Source of the DNA: Chloroflexi bacterium bin125
GTDB taxonomy: Bacteria; Chloroflexota; Dehalococcoidia; Bin125
NCBI GenBank assembly: GCA_002239025.1
Contig: MPNM01000011.1
Coordinates: 40,023 to 104,022 of the forward strand
Direction: 5' to 3'
DNA length: 64,000 nt
The notes under the pieces were generated by a model that did not search any database, was not told the origin of the DNA, and saw only the letters and a list, made by a program, of their open reading frames with translations. Each line of letters starts with the position of its first letter. The stretch's first letter is position 1. A program made the translations under genes and the position numbers. Positions 26,861-34,945 of the stretch are shown piece after piece.

Positions 26861-28015
26861 ATGATTGAACTCAACGAATCGCAACGACTGATACAACAAA
26901 CAGTACGTGACTTTGCGCGCGCCGAGATTGATCCGATCGCAGATGATATTGATCGCGAAGATCGGTTTGCATCACACTTATGGCCGATGCTTGGAGATCT
27001 AGGACTGCTCGGAGTTACAATTGAAGAACAGTATGGAGGATCGAACGCTGGCCTATTGGCCGGTGTGATTGCTACTGAAGAGATCGCCAGGGCCAGCGCC
27101 TCAATCGCGTTGTCCTACGGCGCCCACGCGAACCTGTGCGCGAACAACATTGCCTCGAACGGTAGTGAGGCTCAGAAGGAACAGTACCTTCCCGGTCTGT
27201 GCGACGGCAGCGCCATTGGCGCATTGGCGTTGACTGAACCAGAGGCTGGATCGGATGCGATGGGGATTCGCACGACTGCCGTGCGCGACGGCGATGTCTA
27301 CCGGCTCAACGGCAGCAAAATGTTCATCACGAATGGCTCGGTCGCCGACACGCTGGTGCTTTATGCGAAGACGAACCCTGAGGCGGGGTCTCAGGGGGTG
27401 ACGGCGTTCATTGTCGAGTCGGGATTTGAAGGGTTCAGCGTCGGACAGGTGCTGGACAAGGTTGGGCATCGTGGCTCGCCGACGGCGGAGCTGATTCTCG
27501 AAGACTGCATCGTGCCGGTGTCCAATGTGATGCGTGGTGAAGGCTCAGGAGCCTCAGTGATGATGCAGGGGCTCGCGGTGGAGCGAGCATTTCTCGCCGG
27601 CGAGCCGCTGGGCATCGCGCAGGCGGCGCTGGATGAGGCGGTGGAGTACGCGCGCAATCGAAGGCAGTTCGGGCAGCGAATCGGCGACTTCCAACTGATC
27701 CAGGCAATGCTCGCGGATATGTACACAGAGCTGGAGGCAGCCCGCTGGCTGGTCTATCGGACGGCGCACGTGGTTGAAGAGGCGGCGGCGCGGGGGATCC
27801 GCAGCAACAAGGAGGCTGCGGCCGCCATTCTCTACTCGGCAGAGATGTCGAGTCGGGTGGCGGACAAGGCCGTGCAGATTCACGGTGGGTATGGATACAT
27901 GAGTGAGAGTCGGGTGGCGCGCTATGTCAGGGACGCGAAGCTGTTGGAGATCGGGGCGGGGACCTCGGAGATTCGTCGGATGTTGATTGGTCGGGAGTTG
28001 GTGGGTCCGGAGTGA
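26861..28015 (+). CDS. Acyl-CoA dehydrogenase
   Basis: LTEPEAGSDAMGIRTTA; GSKMFITNGSVADTLVLYAKT; QIHGGYGYMSESRVARYVRDAKLLEIGAGTSEIRRMLIGREL; alternative start 26843. Confidence 0.95.
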   Translation: MIELNESQRLIQQTVRDFARAEIDPIADDIDREDRFASHLWPMLGDLGLLGVTIEEQYGGSNAGLLAGVIATEEIARASASIALSYGAHANLCANNIASNGSEAQKEQYLPGLCDGSAIGALALTEPEAGSDAMGIRTTAVRDGDVYRLNGSKMFITNGSVADTLVLYAKTNPEAGSQGVTAFIVESGFEGFSVGQVLDKVGHRGSPTAELILEDCIVPVSNVMRGEGSGASVMMQGLAVERAFLAGEPLGIAQAALDEAVEYARNRRQFGQRIGDFQLIQAMLADMYTELEAARWLVYRTAHVVEEAAARGIRSNKEAAAAILYSAEMSSRVADKAVQIHGGYGYMSESRVARYVRDAKLLEIGAGTSEIRRMLIGRELVGPE

Positions 28016-28052
28016 TCTAAGATCGCCCCGAACGACAACGGGGCTATCGACT

Positions 28053-28258
28053 TTCCTCCCTCTGCGAGAGACCGATGTACGACTCCCCTTCTCCCCCCTT
28101 GCGGGGGAGATGCCGAAGGCAGAGGGGGGTCCTGTCCGCAGCTTCTATCTGTTACGCACCGACCGACCCCCCCTCTGTCACTCCGTGACATCTCCCCCCG
28201 CAAGGGGGGGAGAGCGGAATCGGAGGTTACGCACCGGTCTCTGCGAGGGGGAGCAAAG
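28053..28258. repeat. Modular palindromic (MITE-like) repeat, copy R2
   Basis: CTCCCTCTGCGAGAGACCGATGTACGACTCCCC left end and inverted GCACCGGTCTCTGCGAGGGGGAGC right end around the same hairpin core as R1. Confidence 0.85.
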
Positions 28259-28303
28259 GGATCCACGCTCTCCGAGATATGGCCTGAAAGCCATGCGCCA
28301 AAA

Positions 28304-28831
28304 CTACGAACCAAGCAGAATCAACTTCCCCTGTTCATAGGCATCCAGAGCGCGGGCCTGAAGCCCTTCGATTCCGGCGCTTCCGATTGGGTGATCGACG
28401 AGGGCGTAGCGGAAGTCGGGCATTCCCAGGGTCTTGGCGATCATGCGGCCGGTGGGGTCGAATGGGTGGGTGCAGAGGACCAGGCCGGGCTTGCCGTACT
28501 GCTCGAAGGTGATGCCGTCGTGCACACTGCACGTTGAGCAGGAGCCTCAATCACCCACCGCGGTGATCAGGAAATCAACATCGTTGGCGATTCGCTCCAG
28601 CACCTGTGGCTCGGCGATCCGGCTGGCGTTGCGCTTGCCGGAGTCGATCACGATGTTGCAGTTTGCCTGCTGCTCGAAGACCTCGGCGGTGTAGCGCAAC
28701 AGTTTGTCGGCGTTGACTTTGCCGTTGGAGAAGAGGCCGATGCGCAGGCCCTCGACTGAGGTCAGCCGGGGGGCGGAGCAAAAGCCGGTTGGCGTGGGTT
28801 CGCCAGTGGGGTCGAAGAGTTCGAGCGACAT
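28304..28831 (-). CDS. UGSC-motif selenoprotein (in-frame TGA at 28547-28549 read as Sec)
   Basis: Single frame MSLELFDPTGEPTPTGF...RIANDVDFLITAVGD-U-GSC-STCSVHDGITFEQYGKPGLVLCTHPFDPTGRMIAKTLGMPDFRYALVDHPI...; the ORF track splits it at the TGA into 28547..29056 and 28304..28525. Confidence 0.85.
28519..28533 (-). promoter_or_regulatory. Putative bacterial SECIS hairpin
   Basis: CGTGCA-GTG-TGCACG perfect 6-bp stem with 3-nt G/U loop, starting 13 nt after the UGA (minus strand). Confidence 0.65.
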
Positions 28832-28851
28832 GATGGACTCCGAGTCTGAGG

Positions 28852-29904
28852 TCAGCAGTCGAGGCAGACGCCGATGGCTTTGGTCTGATAGATGGAGTTG
28901 CGTCCGCGACTCCAGGAGGGCAGGAAGGCTGAGTGTCCGCCGGCCTCGCCGCCGGCGACGACGAGCAGGATGTCGTCGGGGGTGCGACCTCGGCGGAACG
29001 CGCCATTGCCTCGCTCGCCCTCGGCAAGTCCGTCGCCTGGGTGCCCGGCAGGCCACTTGCCCTTGCTCAGCATTTCTTCGGGATCACGGCTGGCGTGCTC
29101 GAAGAGGTATGCCTGGACATCCTGTTTGGTCATCCCACCTGACGCGGCGATCTCTGCGTGTTCAGGCGACATCACGACCAGTGACTGGCCATCAGTCAGC
29201 GCGCCCAGCGAGGCCATGGCGTCGGCAAAGGTGTCGAGCAGGAGTTTTGGGTCGCTGGTGTAGTGATTCTCGACGTTGTAGAAGCCGGAGGCTGCGAAGA
29301 CGGTGGCGGTCGACACCTCGGGCGGGAAGTCGAGCGAGACGTGCAATGGCTCCCATGGGCTATTGAGGATGTTCTCGGCGATGCAACAGCCGTACTTCCC
29401 GGGCCAGCCGGTGGTCGAGCGATCGGAGATGCCCGGGATCATCTGGAAGATGTTCATGATCACCAGGCGCATCGCCCGTCCGATGGTCGCGTTGGCGCGG
29501 TTGCCCGGGCCGAAGACGTTGACGCTGGCGTTCATCCCGATTTCGTCGCGGATATCTCCCGAGATGATCACCACAGGTGCTGAGCCTCCGGTGCTGGCGG
29601 TCGAACCGTGGAAGTTGTAGGCGTCTTCGTTCAGACCCTCGAGCGCAGCCAGCACGGTAGGGAAGTACTGCGGCTGGCAGCCCGCCATGACGGCGTTGAT
29701 GGCAGCCGATTGAACGCTGCATTCGCGTCCAGTGGCGGGATGCCGGGCGACGATTTCCTCAGGAGGGCGTCCGGCGGCCATGAGGAATCGTTCGACCCGC
29801 TCACGAGCCGGAGGGACGACCGGAAGCCCGTCGGTCCAGCCCTGCTCGTAGCACCAGTCGATAGCGGAGAGTTCGTCGGTGAGAGTGTGGGTCTTGGTGG
29901 TCAT
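28852..29904 (-). CDS. Conserved hypothetical protein with C-terminal CLDC, directly upstream of the UGSC selenoprotein
   Basis: MTTKTHTLTDELSAIDWCYEQGWTDGLPVVPPARERVERFL...GVCLDC; start trimmed from 30147 because the upstream part is repeat-derived. Confidence 0.7.
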   Translation of the reverse strand: MTTKTHTLTDELSAIDWCYEQGWTDGLPVVPPARERVERFLMAAGRPPEEIVARHPATGRECSVQSAAINAVMAGCQPQYFPTVLAALEGLNEDAYNFHGSTASTGGSAPVVIISGDIRDEIGMNASVNVFGPGNRANATIGRAMRLVIMNIFQMIPGISDRSTTGWPGKYGCCIAENILNSPWEPLHVSLDFPPEVSTATVFAASGFYNVENHYTSDPKLLLDTFADAMASLGALTDGQSLVVMSPEHAEIAASGGMTKQDVQAYLFEHASRDPEEMLSKGKWPAGHPGDGLAEGERGNGAFRRGRTPDDILLVVAGGEAGGHSAFLPSWSRGRNSIYQTKAIGVCLDC

Positions 29905-29996
29905 GTGGGTGAGTCTAGAGCGTTGGGCTGAAGCGCTTCGGACAACGGTCACCGGACCAATACCAACCCCACTACCACGCGATTTACCAGCGATCT

Positions 29997-30126
29997 TTCC
30001 TCCCCCTCGCAGGGGGAGGTGCCGAAGGCGGAGGGGGTCCCTTTGCCGGAGAGCAGCATTCAGTTTCGTAACGACCGGCGGGACCCCCTCAGTCACTTCG
30101 TGACAGCTCCCCTTGCAAGGGGGAGC
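29997..30126. repeat. Modular palindromic repeat, copy R7 (shorter arms)
   Basis: CTCCCCCTCGCAGGGGGAGGTGCCGAAGGCGGAGGGGG ... CCCCCTCAGTCACTTCGTGACAGCTCCCCTTGCAAGGGGGAG. Confidence 0.8.
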
Positions 30127-30279
30127 AAACTCGTCCCTGCGCGGCAAGAGCCAGTGCTGTGGTTTGACAGCTTCAGGTCCCTATACGTTCTCAGTTAGTT
30201 CGTCCAGCCGAACTGACCATCTAAACTGAGCCTGCGGCGCGTCTGGAACGGCTCCTGACGTGTCTGTGAAGAGGCGGCG

Positions 30280-31935
30280 ATGGTGCAGAGGAATGGCGCC
30301 GGAGGCCAGCAGGTTGAGGATGATCGTCCGCTGGTCAGCGGGCCGTCGCTTGGGCCGATTCCTTACTACTGGGTCGCGGCGATTGTTGTTTGTGTCGGCA
30401 CATTCCTGGGCGTGGTTGACAACTCGATCACGAACATTGCGCTGCCCACGCTGAGCAACGAGTTCGGCCGACCGGCGGACGACGTGGTCTGGGTCGCGCT
30501 GTCATTCATCGTCGTCAGCACTGGCTTGTCCTTGACCATGGGTCGGTTGGGCGACATCTACGGCCGCAAGATGCTCTACGTGGTCGGATTCATCGTGCTG
30601 ACAATCGCCACGGGATTGTCGGCGATATCGGGGTCGCTGGAAGAACTGATTGGCACCCGAGTCCTGCAGGCGGTCGGTTCCGCGATGACGATGGCAAACG
30701 GAGCGGCCATCATCACTGCCGCATTTCCGCCGTCGAAGCGTGGCACCGGATTGGGACTGATGGTCTCGACCGTTGGCGCGGGCGCGATGGCGGGTCCAGC
30801 GCTTGGCGGTGTCTTGCTTGATCTGATCGATTGGCGCGCGATCTTCTGGACGCGTGTCCCATTGGGCGTCGTCGGCACGTTCCTGGCCTGGCGGCTGCTG
30901 GTTGATGGTTCTCCCGACAACCGGCCGCGGGGACTCGACATTCCCGGCGCGCTGCTGCTCTTCGGGATGCTGGGCTGCCTGACATTCGGGATCAACCGCG
31001 GCGGCAGTATCGGCTGGACGTCGCCGTTCATGATCACGACGTTTGCCCTGAGCGCGATCTTCCTCGTTGGATTCATCGTGGTCGAACGGCGAACGTTCTC
31101 TCCGATCGTGGACCTGGGACTGTTCAAGGGTCGCGGGTTCAGTTTCGGCATCTCGGCAGCGATCTTGCAGTTCATGGGGATGAGCGCCTCGCTCTATCTG
31201 ACGCCCTGGTTGTGGCAATTCGGGCGCGGGTTCTCGCCGATTGAGATTGCGGCGGTGATGCTCCCGATGCCGATGGCGATGATGCTCTGGTCGCCGATTT
31301 CAGGGCGTATCTCGGATCGCCTGAGTTCGAGGCCGCTGACCACAGCCGGCATGATCATGGTCTGCGCCGCACTCTTCTTGCTCTCCAGAACGACGATAGA
31401 TACGTCGCCTGTCGACTTTGGCCTGCGGATGCTGCTATTGGGTATCGGCACGTCGACCTTCAGCACCCCGAACACGGCGGTGATCATGTCCGCAGTTCCG
31501 CCTCAACGTCTGGGCACGGCTTCGGCAGCGCAGACCACGGCGCGCACGATCGGCAATGCGATCGGAGCCGCGATCTGGGTCGCGATCTTTGTATCCGTCG
31601 CCGGCGCGGTTGGTGAGTCGGTGAGTTCGCCGGCGCTGATCATCGACGGATTCCGCACGGCGCTGTTGGTCGCTGCCATCTGCACCGCTCCGGCGATCCT
31701 GTTCTCATTGGTTGGTGGTCAGCGCGGCGTGCGTAAGGTGGCGGAGAAGGCGGCGGTTGGGGCTCAGGCCGTGCGCGAAGCAATCGAGTTCGAGATATCG
31801 CTCATGGTGCCCCTGTTCCGCGGCCAAAAGTCGATATCACATAGTGAAATTGGTTTGCGCCGGGAGAACGGACTCAACGGCGTCAGTGAGCCACGACCGG
31901 TGAACACCGCTCAGGTGGAGGAGGAGTCGAAGTGA
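30280..31935 (+). CDS. MFS transporter, DHA2/EmrB-like drug efflux family
   Basis: VDNSITNIALPTLSNEFG; LTMGRLGDIYGRKMLYVVGF; about 14 hydrophobic segments. Confidence 0.92.
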   Translation: MVQRNGAGGQQVEDDRPLVSGPSLGPIPYYWVAAIVVCVGTFLGVVDNSITNIALPTLSNEFGRPADDVVWVALSFIVVSTGLSLTMGRLGDIYGRKMLYVVGFIVLTIATGLSAISGSLEELIGTRVLQAVGSAMTMANGAAIITAAFPPSKRGTGLGLMVSTVGAGAMAGPALGGVLLDLIDWRAIFWTRVPLGVVGTFLAWRLLVDGSPDNRPRGLDIPGALLLFGMLGCLTFGINRGGSIGWTSPFMITTFALSAIFLVGFIVVERRTFSPIVDLGLFKGRGFSFGISAAILQFMGMSASLYLTPWLWQFGRGFSPIEIAAVMLPMPMAMMLWSPISGRISDRLSSRPLTTAGMIMVCAALFLLSRTTIDTSPVDFGLRMLLLGIGTSTFSTPNTAVIMSAVPPQRLGTASAAQTTARTIGNAIGAAIWVAIFVSVAGAVGESVSSPALIIDGFRTALLVAAICTAPAILFSLVGGQRGVRKVAEKAAVGAQAVREAIEFEISLMVPLFRGQKSISHSEIGLRRENGLNGVSEPRPVNTAQVEEESK

Positions 31936-33410
31936 CCCATGTCATCGTCGTTGGGGCTGGCAATGCGGCGTTGTGCGCCGCGTTGGCTGCGAGGGAGCGC
32001 GGGGCTGACGTGACGGTGCTGGAGAAGGCGCCGGAAGGCGAGCGCGGCGGCAACACATACTTCACCGGTGGTGGCTTTCGCTTTCCCTACGAAGGGATGG
32101 ACGACATCCGGCGCGTCATCCCCGACCTGAGCGAGGCAGAGATCGAGCGAGTTGATGTCGGTTCCTATACGACCGCGAAGTTTCGCGATGACCTCGCGCG
32201 GGTCACCGATGGGTTGATTGACGATGGCATGGCCTCGTCGTTAGTGCGTGAGGCAGCGCCGACGATGGAATGGCTGCATGGACAGGGCGTCAAGTTCACG
32301 TTGATGACCGGTCGGCAGGCGAACGAGGTCGGTGGGAAGCTGGTCTTCTATGGCGGTCTGACGGTGGAGGCTGTGGGGGCAGGGAAGGGGCTGTCGGACC
32401 AGGAGTTTGAGGCGGCTGAACGGGTCGGTGTGAATGTGCGCTACGGCTGCAAGGTGGTCAATCTGTTGCGCGAGGGTCGGCGAATCCGTGGCGTCGAGCT
32501 CTGGACTGATGATGCGGTGGAGGAGCTGGAAGCGGACGCTGTGGTGCTGGCTGCGGGTGGCTTTGAAGCGAACATCGAGATGCGGACTCGCTACCTGGGT
32601 CCCGGCTGGGACATGGCCAAGGTGCGCGGCTCGCGGTTCAACACGGGCGATGCGATTCAGGCTGCCATCGATGCCGGCGCGCAGCCGTTCGGTAACTGGT
32701 CGGGCGCTCATGCGGTCGCCTGGGATCTGAACGCTCCGCCAACAGGGAATCGGATTGTTGCCGATTTGTACCAGAAGCACTCGTATCCGTATGGGCTGAT
32801 CGTGAATGTCGATGGCGAGCGGTTCGTCGATGAGGGTGCAGATATTCGCAACTACACCTATGCGAAGTACGGTCGAGCGATCCTGGCACAGCCGGAGCGG
32901 GCGGCGTTCCAACTGTTCGATCAGCGCACGGCACGTCTGTTGCGCGATGAGTATCACGTACGCCAAGTGACGATGGCGCAGGCTGACACGATTCATGAGT
33001 TGGCTGATGCCCTCGGTGTAGATCCCGAAGGACTTGAGCGCACGATCGACGCGTACAACGCGTCCTGTTCAGAAAATGGGCTTGCGCAGTTCAATCCTTC
33101 GGAACTCGACGGTGTTGGCACGTCAGGAATTCGTCCGCCGAAATCGAACTGGGCGCTGCCGTTTGATTCTCCGCCTTACCAGGGTTACGCGGTGACCTGC
33201 GGGATCACGTTCACCTTCGGCGGCCTCAAGATCGATCCGCGCAGCGGTCAGGTATTGGACACGGAAGATCGGCCGATGTCTGGCCTGTATGCCGCCGGCG
33301 AGCTGGTCGGTGGCCTGTTCTACAACAACTACGCGGGAGGGTCGGGTCTGATGGCGGGCAGCGTGTTTGGTCGGATCGCTGGGAGGAGCGCGGCTGGTGT
33401 CGATATCTGA
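31932..33410 (+). CDS. FAD-dependent tricarballylate dehydrogenase/fumarate reductase-like flavoprotein
   Basis: VIVVGAGNAALCAALAARERGADVTVLEKAPEGERGGNTYFTGGGFRFPY; NYAGGSGLMAGSVFGRIAG; ATGA overlap with MFS gene. Confidence 0.9.
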   Translation: MTHVIVVGAGNAALCAALAARERGADVTVLEKAPEGERGGNTYFTGGGFRFPYEGMDDIRRVIPDLSEAEIERVDVGSYTTAKFRDDLARVTDGLIDDGMASSLVREAAPTMEWLHGQGVKFTLMTGRQANEVGGKLVFYGGLTVEAVGAGKGLSDQEFEAAERVGVNVRYGCKVVNLLREGRRIRGVELWTDDAVEELEADAVVLAAGGFEANIEMRTRYLGPGWDMAKVRGSRFNTGDAIQAAIDAGAQPFGNWSGAHAVAWDLNAPPTGNRIVADLYQKHSYPYGLIVNVDGERFVDEGADIRNYTYAKYGRAILAQPERAAFQLFDQRTARLLRDEYHVRQVTMAQADTIHELADALGVDPEGLERTIDAYNASCSENGLAQFNPSELDGVGTSGIRPPKSNWALPFDSPPYQGYAVTCGITFTFGGLKIDPRSGQVLDTEDRPMSGLYAAGELVGGLFYNNYAGGSGLMAGSVFGRIAGRSAAGVDI

Positions 33411-34137
33411 GCGCGGTGCGGCGCTACTGCACGAGATCATCGACTCGCCAGAGGTGCTGATGACCCCTCAACTGCGCAAGATTGCTCGACGGGAAGCACG
33501 GGAGCTTAAGGCGTCGCCGGGCGAGGACGTGCTGGCGTTGTGCAACATCCTGATCGAGCACGGCGGCAGCGGCAAGGTGCGTCGGGAGGAGCACGGACCG
33601 GCGTACGAGTCGCGGTTGGTTGCGTTTGAGATCGTGTCGATGCACAGAGGTGCGTTGGCCATGCTGGACTGGCGGGAGCTGGAGCGACTCGGGCGGACGC
33701 TGGATGGCTGGGCGAGCGTCGACCAGTTTGCGCGCAAGCTGAGCGGTCCCGCCTGGCAACGTGGCCAGATCAGCGACGCGCGGATTCGAAAGTGGGCGAC
33801 GTCGTCCGACTTCTGGTGGCGACGGGCGGGACTGGTCTCGACGATCGCGCTGAACGAGCGACACCTGGGCAGCGGCGACGCAGCCCGGACGCTGACGATC
33901 TGCGAGTTCTTCCTGGACGACCGGTCGGATCTGCACGTGAAAGCCCTGAGCTGGGCGTTAAGGGAACTGGCGCTCCGCGATCCTGATGCCGTGATCGAGT
34001 ACATCGTTGATCGTGAGGAACGGCTGGCGCCAAGGATCCTGCGCGAGGTGCGCAACAAGCTCGAGACGGGACATAAGGATGCCAAGCCATCGGAGGCGAT
34101 GGTACGTCGGATGCGGGAGCGTAGAGTCAGTCGTTGA
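33397..34137 (+). CDS. AlkD-like DNA alkylation repair protein (HEAT-like)
   Basis: DFWWRRAGLVSTIALNERHLG...HVKALSWALRELALRDPDAVIEYIVDREERLAPRILREVRNKL. Confidence 0.8.
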   Translation: MSISERGAALLHEIIDSPEVLMTPQLRKIARREARELKASPGEDVLALCNILIEHGGSGKVRREEHGPAYESRLVAFEIVSMHRGALAMLDWRELERLGRTLDGWASVDQFARKLSGPAWQRGQISDARIRKWATSSDFWWRRAGLVSTIALNERHLGSGDAARTLTICEFFLDDRSDLHVKALSWALRELALRDPDAVIEYIVDREERLAPRILREVRNKLETGHKDAKPSEAMVRRMRERRVSR

Positions 34138-34609
34138 GGGTGAGACTGACAGCGGGAGGGTCGTAGGAGAGGTTGAAGTCGAATCTGGAAAGCAGGTCTC
34201 GTCCAAGAAGGGACGGAAGCTTCCAGAGCGAGCCCTGAGTGCTGCTCGTCGGTGGCGGCTCAGCGATGGCCACTGACTGCGTGATGGTGAGCGGTGTTCC
34301 CGCCGAGTCACGAAGGCGCAGTCCCAACTGTTGAATCCGACAGCGGGCTGAGGCATGGCCGATTCCACTGACGGAAATCATGTCAGGCCCACGCCCAAAG
34401 CTGATGTCACGACCCTCCAACCTGAACATGCTGGCAATGTCGTGGTACTGGAGAATCGTAAAGTCCGCGCCGGAGTCAATCATGAACGGCACACGCTTGG
34501 CTTGCCCGCCGAAGAGTACGGTCAACGTGATGCGCGGCGCCGGGGTACTCGACAGCGAGCGATGCGCCGGCCGTGCGACCTGGCCAAAGTGTCCAGGAAA
34601 CCGGCGCAC
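34127..34609 (-). CDS. Retropepsin-like aspartyl protease domain protein (second copy)
   Basis: VPFMIDSGADFTIL; GIGHAS; IAEPPP...LWKLPSLLGRDLLSRFDFNLSY; GTG at 34609 shares 1 nt with upstream TAG. Confidence 0.7.
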   Translation of the reverse strand: MRRFPGHFGQVARPAHRSLSSTPAPRITLTVLFGGQAKRVPFMIDSGADFTILQYHDIASMFRLEGRDISFGRGPDMISVSGIGHASARCRIQQLGLRLRDSAGTPLTITQSVAIAEPPPTSSTQGSLWKLPSLLGRDLLSRFDFNLSYDPPAVSLTLND

Positions 34610-34926
34610 TACAGGGCCCACGCAGTACCTTCTTCGGGCCAGGTGAAGTGCATGGCCGACGAACAAGTGATGCGGTCCAGCGAGAGTAGGAAGTCCATCA
34701 TCTCATCTGGGCTGGCACACGGCTGGATCTTGCCGCCGTTGTAGACGACGACAATCTGATCTCGGTACTGCTCCATCAGCACGGCTTCGTGCTCGATAAA
34801 ATAGTCGAGATTGCGCTGCGCTTCCAGGTCGATCGCTTCCACTTCCGCATACTCCGGCGTGCCGGGCGTGACCATGCGGATGTCGAACGGGAGCGTGTCT
34901 TCATCGGTGACCATGCCTGTCTCCAA
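34609..34926 (-). CDS. Small DUF5678-like protein (second copy), coupled to retropepsin-like gene
   Basis: NLDYFIEHEAVLMEQYRDQIVVVYNGGKIQPCASPDEMMDFLLSLDRI. Confidence 0.65.
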   Translation of the reverse strand: METGMVTDEDTLPFDIRMVTPGTPEYAEVEAIDLEAQRNLDYFIEHEAVLMEQYRDQIVVVYNGGKIQPCASPDEMMDFLLSLDRITCSSAMHFTWPEEGTAWAL

Positions 34927-34945
34927 TGCCCTCAGCCTACCGAGA

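Noticed and set aside
28304-29056. UGSC locus as a frameshifted or nonsense pseudogene
   Set aside because: Only one in-frame TGA exists, it falls exactly in the UGSC motif, the same frame continues coherently, and a SECIS-like hairpin follows.
29905-30147. N-terminal extension of the ORF ending at 28852 (MPRRDEFAPPCKGSCHEVTEG...)
   Set aside because: Encoded by repeat copy R7; the MTTKTHTL start at 29904 is more plausible.
34127-34666. Retropepsin domain as remnant of a retroelement
   Set aside because: No reverse transcriptase, integrase or RNase H nearby; the gene recurs in the same two-gene arrangement at 5677-6488.
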